Source: JAWKXU01 sp020446465
GTDB lineage: Bacteria > Pseudomonadota > Alphaproteobacteria > Sphingomonadales > Sphingomonadaceae
DNA: 64,000 nt
Assembly (NCBI GenBank): GCA_041396845.1
Contig: JAWKXU010000005.1
Location: forward strand, 124,001-188,000
Direction: 5' to 3'
The notes under the pieces are model-generated. The model did no database searches and was not told where the DNA came from. It worked only from the letters and a program-made list of their open reading frames with translations. Positions 1-7,710 of this stretch are shown piece by piece; positions within the stretch are counted from its first letter, which is position 1, and every line of letters begins with the position of its first letter. The translations under genes and the position numbers were made by a program.

Positions 1-737
1 TCACCAACTTTTGCAAGCAGTTCCAGTTCACCATCGCGGGCAATGCTGAACAGCACGGCAGAACCGCCGCCAACGACTTGGCCCGGCTCCACATCGCGGG
101 TCAGCAGCAGCCCGGCTGCCGGCGCCCGGATATCCAGCCTTGCCGTACGGGCCTGCAATTCACCCAGCATAGCCCGCGCGGTGCGCACACGTGCGACCGC
201 TGCATCGCGGGTGGCGCGCAACTGGTCAATGTTCGCCTTGCTGATGAAGCCGCGCTCCACAAGTTGAAGTCCGCGATCAAGATTGGCCTGCGCCAGAGCG
301 GCGTCTGCTTTTGCCGCATCGACTTGCGCGGCTTGCCCGGCGATCTGCTGCGATTGCACCGAACGATCAATAACCGCCAGCACCTGCCCCTGTTTCACCC
401 ATTGCCCCGGTTCAACGGGAACGGAAACTACGCGCCCCCCTTCACCCACGGAGCCGACAGGCATTTCACGCCGTGCAGCGAGCGTGCCGGTTGCCTCTAT
501 CTCGCCAACAATAGTCCGGGCGACGGGGTGGACGACAGTCACAACAGGCAGTTGCGATGTCGCGCCGTCTTCGTCCACGCCGCTGCCGGAACGGGCAAAC
601 CAGGCGACAAGACCGATGGCAAGAAGGATAATAACGGTGACAAGAACCGCTTTCCTTCGCGCCCATTCGGGCACCACGCCATGCGCGCGGTTTATGATGC
701 CGCGTGCGTCTTCTTCAACGGGTGTTTCATAATTCAT
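1..737 (-). CDS. RND efflux periplasmic adaptor (MFP/HlyD family), 3' end outside window
   Basis: The gene reads leftward and runs off the window, so only about the first 245 codons are seen. The start is the ATG at 737. The product has a short cytoplasmic tail, one membrane segment at about residues 30-47, a biotinyl/lipoyl-like half followed by a coiled-coil region rich in Ala/Gln/Arg, then the return half with an IRAPAAG-type motif and a GQVV turn. This order is typical of membrane fusion proteins that link an RND pump to an outer-membrane channel. The pump gene would be expected beyond the left edge. The substrate cannot be told. The call rests on domain order, not on a search. Confidence 0.85.
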   Translation of the reverse strand, partial: MNYETPVEEDARGIINRAHGVVPEWARRKAVLVTVIILLAIGLVAWFARSGSGVDEDGATSQLPVVTVVHPVARTIVGEIEATGTLAARREMPVGSVGEGGRVVSVPVEPGQWVKQGQVLAVIDRSVQSQQIAGQAAQVDAAKADAALAQANLDRGLQLVERGFISKANIDQLRATRDAAVARVRTARAMLGELQARTARLDIRAPAAGLLLTRDVEPGQVVGGGSAVLFSIARDGELELLAKVG

Positions 738-882
738 GCTGAGGCATAATCCCGGTGCCCACGAACCAGCGCAAAATCGGGCGGAGCAACGTCCGGCCCG
801 GACATAGACATCTGGATCAGACGGCGCAATTACGAAGTGCCCCGCCCCCTGTCATATATCAGCCATTACCGTCAAAAACCGC

Positions 883-917
883 AAAAAGGTGCGCCCCGAT
901 CAATGGGACGCACCTTT
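883..917 (-). terminator. Rho-independent terminator after the GlsB-like gene
   Basis: Arms AAAGGTGCG (885-893) and CGCACCTTT (909-917) form a perfect 9-bp stem. Read on the minus strand the stem is followed by a T run. It lies 46 bp beyond the stop of the minus-strand GlsB-like gene. Confidence 0.8.
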
Positions 918-963
918 GAAATCCGCTATCTCCCCGCCAATCGTCGAACGACGGGTATGTGAG

Positions 964-1230
964 TTAGCGGACCCGCCCGCGCTGGATAAGGTTGACAATG
1001 CCAAGCAGGACAATCGCCCCAACGACAGCGATAACCAGGCCCATAAGTGAAAATTCCTGCACCGAGCCGCCAATGCCCAGAAGCGGGCCTGCCAGCGCGT
1101 TGCCGACGACAGAACCAACGCAGCCGACCACGATGTTCCAGAAAATTCCCATCGAGGCATCACGGTTCATGACCATGCTGGCCAGCCAGCCGGCGATTCC
1201 GCCGACGATAAGTGCGATAATCCAACCCAT
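964..1230 (-). CDS. GlsB/YeaQ/YmgE family stress-response membrane protein
   Basis: This 88-residue, very hydrophobic, glycine-rich protein starts at the ATG at 1230, preceded by a GGAGAG ribosome site. Upstream in-frame codons exist but lack the family pattern. It begins MGWIIALIVGGIAGWLAS and has three predicted membrane segments with the regular Gly-x3-Gly spacing of the transglycosylase-associated (GlsB/YeaQ) family. Members are small inner-membrane proteins induced by envelope or acid stress, with no known enzymatic activity. It is monocistronic, with its own terminator downstream and the SciP gene's terminator upstream. Confidence 0.88.
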   Translation of the reverse strand: MGWIIALIVGGIAGWLASMVMNRDASMGIFWNIVVGCVGSVVGNALAGPLLGIGGSVQEFSLMGLVIAVVGAIVLLGIVNLIQRGRVR

Positions 1231-1355
1231 AGGAAACTCTCCTCCTGCACACTGCCCATATTTGTTGTCAGTCGCTTCCAGGCGACGTTCCAACAATGTC
1301 CTGATAGCCATAAGGTTCCGGGAAAGCGTGACTGGGGCACACATCTGCACATACG

Positions 1356-1387
1356 AAAAAGGGGAGCCGGACGTGCCGACTCCCCCC
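1356..1387 (-). terminator. Rho-independent terminator after sciP
   Basis: The inverted repeat GGGGAG (1361-1366) / CTCCCC (about 1380-1385), with a longer G/C stem and a run of five T on the minus strand, sits 26 bp after the sciP stop codon. It separates the SciP unit from the downstream GlsB-like gene. Confidence 0.75.
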
Positions 1388-1412
1388 AATGTTCTGTTTG
1401 TGCGATGCTGGA

Positions 1413-1712
1413 TCAGTATTTCAGCTGACGCTCATAAAGATCGCGGTAATGCTGGATGCGTGTCACCCGCAGGCCCTGCATGCCCGAACGATCCACCGCG
1501 CGTTGCCACGATGCAAACTCTTCCAGGGTCAGGCTGTAGCGTTCCAGCACTTCGTCAATCGTCAGCAAGCCGCCATTGACGGCCGCCACGACCTCTGCCT
1601 TGCGCCGCACGACCCAGCGCCGGGTGTTGGGGGAAGGCAGATTTTCAAGCGTGAGTGGCTCGCCAAGCGGGCCGATGACCTGTGCAGGCCGGATTTTCTG
1701 GTTCTCAATCAT
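1413..1712 (-). CDS. sciP: CtrA inhibitor SciP (DUF1153)
   Basis: This 99-residue protein carries the DUF1153 signature: a GPxGEPLTLENLPSPNT-like N-terminal stretch, the RRWVVRRKAEVVAAV block, a helix-turn-helix with ITLxEFxxW-like residues, and the terminal LRVTRIQHYR. In Caulobacter, SciP binds CtrA and/or DNA and silences CtrA-activated promoters in G1. The same cell-cycle role is inferred here. Its start overlaps the 3' end of an upstream 110-residue gene by 8 bp, so the two are probably co-transcribed, with a hairpin terminator immediately after. Confidence 0.93.
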   Translation of the reverse strand: MIENQKIRPAQVIGPLGEPLTLENLPSPNTRRWVVRRKAEVVAAVNGGLLTIDEVLERYSLTLEEFASWQRAVDRSGMQGLRVTRIQHYRDLYERQLKY

Positions 1713-2037
1713 CCTGTCCTCGGTCGCCCGGAGTGTGTTTCATGTGCGTGGATTGGGTTGCGACCCCATTCGTGCCCTGCTCGTCTTTGCAATTACCTAA
1801 ACCATCAAGGTTAACGCCAGGTATGCGCTGCGCGTAATCGCGCAGCCGCAACGCCGCGCTGGCTGCAAAGCTGGCAGACGACGATTCTTTCATGCGTGCC
1901 GTTTCACGCCGCAGATCGCGCGCTGCATCCAGCCGTGCGCGCACCTCATGCCAGGTGAGAGGCCGCAATGGTTCGCCATCGATGTCCTTCGGGCCTTGAC
2001 CGAAACGACCGGGCGGAGTGATTTTCTCCTCGAACAT
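1705..2037 (-). CDS. Conserved-type hypothetical protein upstream of sciP
   Basis: This 110-residue hydrophilic protein has no recognised domain. It begins MFEEKITPPGRFGQ and is rich in Arg, Glu and Asp, with no membrane segment or signal. The reading frame overlaps sciP by 8 bp in the same direction, which suggests translational coupling and argues for it being a real gene. Its start lies 126 bp from the divergent mnmA start, so the gap probably holds both promoters. Function unknown; a link to the SciP/CtrA cell-cycle circuit is only suggested by position. Confidence 0.6.
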   Translation of the reverse strand: MFEEKITPPGRFGQGPKDIDGEPLRPLTWHEVRARLDAARDLRRETARMKESSSASFAASAALRLRDYAQRIPGVNLDGLGNCKDEQGTNGVATQSTHMKHTPGDRGQDD

Positions 2038-2071
2038 GACGCCCTGATACGCACAAGATATTCAAGAACCC

Positions 2072-2088
2072 GTAAACCACGGCTTTAC
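2072..2088. promoter_or_regulatory. Palindrome in the mnmA / sciP-operon divergent promoter
   Basis: GTAAA and TTTAC are separated by 7 bp, giving a symmetric site in the 126-bp gap between the divergent starts. Spacing is like a CtrA box (TTAA-N7-TTAA) but the half-sites differ, so the binding protein is unknown. Confidence 0.3.
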
Positions 2089-2163
2089 CTTGCGTTAGGA
2101 ATGTCGGGTGGCCAGTGCGGAACTGCCTTTGCGACACGCGCCTGCAAGGTGTATGGGCCGCGC

Positions 2164-3378
2164 ATGACCGCGCTTTCCACTCTCTCTGGCAGCAATCTTT
2201 TGCCCCTGGCCAATAATTCGGCTGCGGCGGCAGCGTTGTTCGATTTGCCGCGCCCCGCCTCCGAATGCCGGATCGTCGTGGCGATGTCTGGCGGAGTCGA
2301 CAGTTCGGTCGTGGCGGCACTCGCAGCGGCAAGCGGCGCGGAAGTTATTGGCATCACGCTCCAGCTTTATGATTACGGAGAAGCAACCGGGCGCAAGGGC
2401 GCCTGTTGCGCGGGCGATGACATTCGCGATGCGCGTAAGGTGGCTGACCGGCTGGGAATCGCGCATTACGTCTTCGATCATGAAAGTTCTTTCCGGGAAG
2501 ACGTGGTGGAACGCTTTGCGGATGAATATCTGGCAGGCCGCACGCCGATCCCCTGCATCCGTTGCAACATGGGGCCAAAGTTCACGGATTTGCTGCACAT
2601 GGCGCGCGAACTGGGTGCCGATTGCCTCGCCACCGGGCATTATGTCCGGCGAATCGCCACCGACGCCGGGCCGGAACTTCACAGGGCGCTCGATCCTGCC
2701 CGCGACCAGAGCTATTTTCTCTACGGCACGACGGACGAACAACTCGCTTTCCTGCGTTTTCCGCTAGGCGGCCTGCCCAAACAGGACGTGCGCGAAATCG
2801 CGGGGGGGGCAGGACTGGTCGTCGCTGCAAAGCCCGACAGTCAGGATATTTGCTTCGTTCCCGACGGAGACTATGCCCGAATCGTCCGGCAAGTCCGGCC
2901 CGAAGGTGTAAAACCCGGCGCAATCGTCCACGCCGCCACGGGTGAAGTGCTTGGCCAGCACGAAGGCGTCATCCACTTTACAGTGGGGCAGCGGCGCGGG
3001 CTGGAAATCGGCGGGCAGGCCGAACCGCTCTATGTCGTCGGCCTCGATGCCGACAAAGCGCAAGTGCTCGTCGGACCGCGCGCGATGCTGGCCGTCGAAT
3101 CGGCTCTGGTCTCGGAAACCAACCGCATTGGCGCAATGCCCGGACCGGACGTGGACCTGACAGCCAAGGTCCGATCGCTGGCAAAACCCGTGCCGGTGAC
3201 GATCGAAGGCACGCCGGGCAATGGCGCAAGCGTGACCTTGCATTTCGCGCAAGGCGAATATGGCGTCGCGCCGGGGCAAGCTGCCGTGATCTATGCAGGC
3301 GAGAGGGTTGTCGGCGGGGGATGGATCGAATCGACTATAGCGTTTCGTGAAAAGGTTGAATCGGACGAAACGCCATAA
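2164..3378 (+). CDS. mnmA: tRNA-specific 2-thiouridylase MnmA
   Basis: MnmA installs the 2-thio group on U34 of tRNA Lys, Glu and Gln, using ATP and persulfide sulfur. The 404-residue product has the PP-loop SGGVDSS (residues 42-48), the CIRCNMGPKF segment with one catalytic Cys, and DSQDICFVPDG with the second. The C-terminal half has the PUA-like and beta-barrel domains with FTVGQRRGL. The frame is open upstream to 1948, but that would run into the divergent gene; ATG 2164 gives the usual length. The last 15 or so codons lie inside a dispersed hairpin repeat (3335-3509), giving an abnormal tail after the conserved GGGWI element. Confidence 0.93.
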   Translation: MTALSTLSGSNLLPLANNSAAAAALFDLPRPASECRIVVAMSGGVDSSVVAALAAASGAEVIGITLQLYDYGEATGRKGACCAGDDIRDARKVADRLGIAHYVFDHESSFREDVVERFADEYLAGRTPIPCIRCNMGPKFTDLLHMARELGADCLATGHYVRRIATDAGPELHRALDPARDQSYFLYGTTDEQLAFLRFPLGGLPKQDVREIAGGAGLVVAAKPDSQDICFVPDGDYARIVRQVRPEGVKPGAIVHAATGEVLGQHEGVIHFTVGQRRGLEIGGQAEPLYVVGLDADKAQVLVGPRAMLAVESALVSETNRIGAMPGPDVDLTAKVRSLAKPVPVTIEGTPGNGASVTLHFAQGEYGVAPGQAAVIYAGERVVGGGWIESTIAFREKVESDETP

Positions 3379-3509
3379 GATTTTGATTTATCGCATTTCC
3401 TAGTGACCCGAATCTGAAGTTCGTTCCGCACTTGCCGAATGGTGAGGCGAATTTCAAATCCACCACACTAGCCGAAAAAGTCGATCACCTTTTTCTCGAA
3501 ATGTTTTAG
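3335..3509 (+). repeat. Dispersed double-hairpin repeat, copy A (interrupted)
   Basis: The left hairpin has arms TATAGCGTTTC and GAAACGCCATA (3335-3379). A linker with TTTTGATTT follows, then the right hairpin CCGAAAAAGT / ACCTTTTTC with outer arms CGCATTTC and GAAATG. The same unit occurs at 9577, 14897, 19156, 31791, 36698 and 51941. The mnmA stop codon lies within it. In this copy a 68-bp segment is inserted in the middle (3404-3471). Confidence 0.85.
3404..3471. repeat. 68-bp hairpin insertion inside repeat copy A, flanked by CTAG
   Basis: Compared with copy B (CGCATTTCCTGGCCGAAAAA), copy A has CTAG at 3400-3403 and again at 3468-3471, with foreign sequence between. The inserted piece contains a stem TCTGAAGTTCG (3413-3423) / CGAATTTCAAA (3448-3458). 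This looks like a second small mobile or REP-like hairpin with a 4-bp target duplication. Confidence 0.55.
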
Positions 3510-3515
3510 CGCCAA

Positions 3516-3890
3516 TCAATCATTATACCTATCGAGAATGCAGCCCCAGCCGGGCCTGTAAGTCGCGCGATCACTGGCAAGCACCGGCACACGGGCTGTT
3601 ACGCTGCGATCATCTTCATCCTCGCTCAACATCACGAATGATGAGCCATCTTCCACGTCGAGCGCGGCGCGGCATTCACCCAGCGGGCGCCCCGAAACAA
3701 AGCGGCACGAACATCCCACCCGCGCGCTGTATGCGGCTGCCAGCGCCGCTTCGCGTTGAATGGGCCGCCCGTAAACAACCGCCACAATCGCTGCGACAAG
3801 CACCAGCCCGACAACCAGCGCCGCGCGCAGCGACCATTTCCGTCGCCCTGATCGTTTCTTCGCGCCTGATGGTTTCTTCGCGGTTGCCAT
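3516..3890 (-). CDS. Hypothetical membrane-anchored protein
   Basis: The 124-residue product has a basic Lys/Arg/Ser-rich N-terminus, one membrane segment (about residues 22-41), and a periplasmic domain of about 80 residues. That domain has three Cys (GCSCRF and RPLGEC), with a fourth in GWGCIL near the end, so disulfides are possible. The domain is not recognised. It is divergent from the neighbouring serine hydrolase gene, with starts about 30 bp apart. The downstream repeat copy A lies just beyond its stop codon. Confidence 0.6.
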   Translation of the reverse strand: MATAKKPSGAKKRSGRRKWSLRAALVVGLVLVAAIVAVVYGRPIQREAALAAAYSARVGCSCRFVSGRPLGECRAALDVEDGSSFVMLSEDEDDRSVTARVPVLASDRATYRPGWGCILDRYND

Positions 3891-3921
3891 TGTCCCTCGC
3901 TTGCGGAAAAGAAGCGCCGCG

Positions 3922-5070
3922 ATGAAACGGCTGCCCTCCCATATCGTTCACCTTGCGCTCCGGCCAGCCCTCTTGCTTGCGCCCGCCTTGCTTCTGGCGA
4001 GTTGCGGACAGGCCGAATCGGATGGCCCGCCTCCTTTGAGCGAGGCTGCACGCGCTGCAGTCAAAGCCGATCCGGGGACGTCGCAGGAAAAGCTCGCCCG
4101 CGCCATCGACGAATTGTTCACGGATGAGGGCATCGGGGCGACCGATGCTGTCGTCGTGATGCACGCGGGTGAAATCGTTGCCGAACGCTATGGCGACGGC
4201 ATTGAAAAAACGACCCGGCTGCAAGGCTGGTCGATGGCCAAAACCGTAACCGCGCTGGCAATCGGAATGTTGGTGGCAGATGGCCGTTTGCATCTCGACC
4301 GATCCCCCCCGATCCCCAAATGGCGGCGCTCCGGCGATGCGCGGGGCGACATCACGCTACGGCAACTGCTGCAAATGCGATCCGGTCTGCGCCACACTGA
4401 AAGCGCCGAACCGGCCTACAAATCTGACGCTGCCCGCCTGCTCCTGCTCGATGGGCGGGACGACATGGCGCGTCAGGCAGAGGCCGAGCCGCTTGCCGAC
4501 GAACCGGGCCGGGTGTTCCGCTATTCAACTGCAACGGGGACGATTCTGGCCGATATTGCGACCCGCACCCTGACGCAGAGCGAAAATGCAACCGCACGCC
4601 AGAAGACCATGGCCGAGTTCATGCAGGCCCGGTTGTTCGCGCCTTTGGGCTTGCACTCAATGATTGCCGAGTTCGATGCGGCCGGCACGATGATTGGCGG
4701 GGCGATGATCTCCGCCACCGCGCGGGACTGGGCGCGGCTGGGTGAGTTCCTGCGCCATGGCGGCAGCGTGAAAGGTGCACAGGTCGTGCCGCGTAAATGG
4801 GTGGAACTGATGCGACATCCCAGCCCACGCGCGCCCGATTATGGCGTGCAACTGTGGCTGAACCGTCCATCCGGTACGGACAGGGATGTCCTTTTCGCCA
4901 GCCAGGGGCCAGCCAGCGCCTTTGCCGCGATTGGCAGGCTGGGGCAGTTCGTCATCGTCTCACCGCGGCAAAAGCTCACCGTCGTGCGGCTTGGCAATAC
5001 CCGCGCCGAGGACGAACCGGCATTACGGCGTAAACTGGCGGCGATTTTCGCGCTTTATCCTGAAAGCTGA
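3922..5070 (+). CDS. Serine hydrolase, class C beta-lactamase/penicillin-binding family, lipoprotein
   Basis: The 382-residue product has a lipoprotein signal ending LLASC (Cys 28). It then has a beta-lactamase-like fold with the nucleophile motif SMAK (Ser 104, Lys 107) and a FRYST motif in the YxN position. The start is the ATG at 3922; a TTG seven codons upstream is possible. Such proteins are esterases, peptidases or D-Ala-D-Ala-type hydrolases, and a true beta-lactamase role is not supported. It is probably anchored in the periplasm, and is convergent with the CDF transporter gene. Confidence 0.85.
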   Translation: MKRLPSHIVHLALRPALLLAPALLLASCGQAESDGPPPLSEAARAAVKADPGTSQEKLARAIDELFTDEGIGATDAVVVMHAGEIVAERYGDGIEKTTRLQGWSMAKTVTALAIGMLVADGRLHLDRSPPIPKWRRSGDARGDITLRQLLQMRSGLRHTESAEPAYKSDAARLLLLDGRDDMARQAEAEPLADEPGRVFRYSTATGTILADIATRTLTQSENATARQKTMAEFMQARLFAPLGLHSMIAEFDAAGTMIGGAMISATARDWARLGEFLRHGGSVKGAQVVPRKWVELMRHPSPRAPDYGVQLWLNRPSGTDRDVLFASQGPASAFAAIGRLGQFVIVSPRQKLTVVRLGNTRAEDEPALRRKLAAIFALYPES

Positions 5071-5094
5071 GGCAGGTTGTCCTGGACGGTCAAA

Positions 5095-6018
5095 TCACCC
5101 GTTGCCTTCCAGAACGTTCGGGCGGGCGAGGCCTGAATCGATGTGCCCTTCAGGGTCGGGATGAATGAGCATTTCCACATCGGGGAAATCCTTTTTCAGG
5201 CGCGCTTCGATCTTGTCCATGACATTATGGGCGGCGCGCACTGTCATGGTCCCGTCGAGCCAGACATGGAACTGGACGAAATCCTTGTTGCCAGCCGTGC
5301 GTGTGCGGAAATCATGAACACCTGAAATTTCCTGAATTTGCGCCAGAATAGCGAGGAAGGCTTCCTTTTTTTCCTCCGGCCATTCACGGTCCATCAGGTG
5401 ATCAATGGCTTCGAGCGAGGCTTTGCGCGCCCCCCAGGCAAGCCACAACGCAATCCCCATGCCAAATGTCGCATCCGCCCAGGGAAGGTTAGCAAAACGA
5501 TCGAGAACCAGTGCGAGAATAACCGCAAGGTTCAGCAGCAAATCCGACTTGTAATGCAAATGGTCGGTTGAAATGGCGAGACTGCCCGTGCGGCGCAGAA
5601 CGTGGCGCTGCCATGCCAGCAAGGCCAGGGTCAGCACCAGCGCAAGCGTGGATACCGCAATTCCGTCTTCAGCCCCGGTTGGTCGCGCCCCTTCGGCCAG
5701 CTGGTTCGCTGCCCGCGTAAATATCGAAAAGGCCGAAATCGCAATCAGCATTACCTGAAAGATCGCCGCCAGCGCCTCTGCCTTGCCATGCCCGAAACGG
5801 TGATCTTCATCGGCTGGCTGTGCTGCAACATAAACGCCAACCAGAGTTGTTACACTCGCCACAAGGTCCAGCAACGTATCGGCAAGGCTGCCCAGCATGG
5901 CCGTTGAACCGGTCGTCCACGTCGCCCAGCCTTTCGCCACCGACAGGATGACGGCGACGGAAATGCTGGCAACTGCCGCGCTGAGGTTAAGGCGCGCGCC
6001 CTTGTTTATCCCGCTCAC
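5095..6018 (-). CDS. Cation diffusion facilitator family metal exporter (FieF-like)
   Basis: The 307-residue product has six predicted membrane helices followed by a cytoplasmic domain of about 90 residues. The metal-site pattern DxxxD occurs in SLADTLLDLVAS (Asp 47, Asp 51), and the loop HRFGHGKAEALA is typical of FieF/YiiP. It likely exports Zn2+, Fe2+ or a similar ion in exchange for protons. Its ATG overlaps the stop of pdxH by 4 bp (ATGA), so the two are one transcription unit. The metal is not predictable by eye. Confidence 0.92.
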   Translation of the reverse strand: MSGINKGARLNLSAAVASISVAVILSVAKGWATWTTGSTAMLGSLADTLLDLVASVTTLVGVYVAAQPADEDHRFGHGKAEALAAIFQVMLIAISAFSIFTRAANQLAEGARPTGAEDGIAVSTLALVLTLALLAWQRHVLRRTGSLAISTDHLHYKSDLLLNLAVILALVLDRFANLPWADATFGMGIALWLAWGARKASLEAIDHLMDREWPEEKKEAFLAILAQIQEISGVHDFRTRTAGNKDFVQFHVWLDGTMTVRAAHNVMDKIEARLKKDFPDVEMLIHPDPEGHIDSGLARPNVLEGNG

Positions 6019-6629
6019 GGGAAAAGCAGCGTGCTGTCCCAGCCGCCCCCTTCGTTGCGGGTGAAGCGCCGGCGTTCATGCAGGCGATGTGACCGATCCT
6101 GCCAGAACTCGATAGCAGATGGCGTGACGCGATAGCCGCCCCAGTGCGCGGGCCGTTCCACGTCGCCGCCGTCGAAACGGGCCTTCGCTTCTTCGTAACG
6201 CGCAAGAAAGGTCTTTCGCGAATCGAGCGGGGCGGACTGGTCAGAAGCCACTGCACCAAGTTGCGAATCGCGATGACGACTGGCAAAATAGGCGTCTGCC
6301 TCGGCAGGAGTGACCGGCGTGACGGGCCCTTCGATGCGAATCTGGCGGCGCAGCGATTTCCAGTGGAAAAGCAAGGCTACCTGCGGATTGGCTGCCAGTT
6401 CGCCGCCTTTGCGACTGTGCCCGTTGGTGTAGAAAACGAAACCATCCGGCCCATGACCTTTCAGCAGAACCATCCGCACCGATGGCGCGCCACCCGGCGT
6501 TGCCGTGGCCACCGCCATGGCATTGCTGTCGTTGGGTTCAGCCTGCCGCGCCTCGGCATACCAGGCGTCGAACAGCGCCATGGGATCGCTGTGGGGAATT
6601 GCATCATCTGCTGCTTTCACGTCTGACAC
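6015..6629 (-). CDS. pdxH: Pyridoxamine 5'-phosphate oxidase
   Basis: PdxH oxidises pyridoxamine/pyridoxine 5'-phosphate to pyridoxal 5'-phosphate with FMN. The 204-residue length is normal. Visible family motifs are SVRMVLLKGHGPDGFVFYTN (FMN binding), SRKGGELAANPQVALLFHW, and the C-terminal EFWQDRSHRLHER with the conserved RLHxR substrate-binding residues. It is first in an operon with the CDF exporter (4-bp overlap). The divergent DnaJ-like gene starts 118 bp away. Confidence 0.96.
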   Translation of the reverse strand: MSDVKAADDAIPHSDPMALFDAWYAEARQAEPNDSNAMAVATATPGGAPSVRMVLLKGHGPDGFVFYTNGHSRKGGELAANPQVALLFHWKSLRRQIRIEGPVTPVTPAEADAYFASRHRDSQLGAVASDQSAPLDSRKTFLARYEEAKARFDGGDVERPAHWGGYRVTPSAIEFWQDRSHRLHERRRFTRNEGGGWDSTLLFP

Positions 6630-6746
6630 TTACCGTTCCTGTCCTGCTGTTGCCATGGTGCGACATTTTCCGGCTCTCTAGGCGTTTGTGCATCAAAGCG
6701 AAAGGCACCGCTTGCGCGCAGCCGCAGCGCACCCTAGCTAGGGGCC

Positions 6747-7703
6747 ATGGCCAATCCTTACGCGACACTGGGTGTTGACCGCAATGCCAGCGAGAAGGAC
6801 ATCAAGTCCGCCTATCGCAAGCTGGCCAAGGAACTTCATCCCGACAGAAACAAGGACAACCCCAGGGCGGCGGAGCGTTTCTCCGACGTGACCCGCGCCT
6901 ATGACCTGCTGTCTGACAAGGAAAAGCGCGGCCAGTTCGACCGTGGAGAGATCGACGCAGACGGCAACCCCACGATGCCGTTCGGGCAAGGTGGCTTTGG
7001 CGGCGGCGGTTTCGGCGGCGGACAGGGCCGGGCATACTCTTCTGGCGGCTTTGGCGGCGGTGAGGAAGTCGACCTTGGCGAATTGTTTGGCGGGATATTC
7101 GGCGGTGGGCGGCGCAGGCCGGGCGGAGCAGGCGGCGGCTTTGGTGGAGGATTCGGCGGCGCAGGCGGGCCAAGACCGCAGCCACGTGGCGCCAACGTGC
7201 AATATCGGCTCAAGGTTTCCTTTACCGATGCCGCCACGCGCGCCGATCAGCGCATCACTCTCGCTGATGGCAAGTCCATCGACCTGAAGCTGCCTGCCGG
7301 TGTCGAAGACGGCACGCAGATGCGGCTGAAAGGCAAGGGTGAGCAAGGCCCCGGCGGCACGGGCGACGCGCTCGTGACGATCGAGGTGCAGCCACATGCC
7401 TTTTTCCGCCGTGACGGCGATGACGTCCGCCTTGATGTGCCAATCACGCTGGATGAGGCTGTCAGCGGCACGAAAATCAAGGTGCCGACGGTGGAAGGCA
7501 CCGTGATGCTGACTGTCGCGCCGGGCAGTGGTTCGGGCAAGACCCTGCGGCTCAAGGGCAAGGGATTCACCCGCAAGAACGGAACGCGCGGCGACCAGCT
7601 CATCACGCTGGAAATCGATTTGCCAACAGACGACGCGGATCTCGCCAAACGGCTGGAAGGATGGACGGACCAGCGCAACATCCGCAGCAAGTTCGGCTTA
7701 TGA
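6747..7703 (+). CDS. DnaJ/Hsp40 family co-chaperone (CbpA-like, no zinc finger)
   Basis: The J domain occupies residues 1-70 with the HPD tripeptide (ELHPDRNK) that stimulates DnaK. A Gly/Phe-rich linker of roughly 70-80 residues follows, with many GGFGGG repeats, then two DnaJ C-terminal beta domains. The Cys-rich zinc finger of true DnaJ is absent, so this is a class B (CbpA-type) co-chaperone. The long Gly-rich linker is unusual but in frame throughout. The downstream YihY gene starts 7 bp after its stop. Confidence 0.9.
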   Translation: MANPYATLGVDRNASEKDIKSAYRKLAKELHPDRNKDNPRAAERFSDVTRAYDLLSDKEKRGQFDRGEIDADGNPTMPFGQGGFGGGGFGGGQGRAYSSGGFGGGEEVDLGELFGGIFGGGRRRPGGAGGGFGGGFGGAGGPRPQPRGANVQYRLKVSFTDAATRADQRITLADGKSIDLKLPAGVEDGTQMRLKGKGEQGPGGTGDALVTIEVQPHAFFRRDGDDVRLDVPITLDEAVSGTKIKVPTVEGTVMLTVAPGSGSGKTLRLKGKGFTRKNGTRGDQLITLEIDLPTDDADLAKRLEGWTDQRNIRSKFGL

Positions 7704-7710
7704 TGCGGGC

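Noticed and set aside
6960..7190. Gly-rich repeats in the DnaJ-like gene as a possible tandem-repeat or CRISPR array
   Set aside because: The repeats are in-frame codons for the Gly/Phe linker, irregular in spacing, with no spacers.
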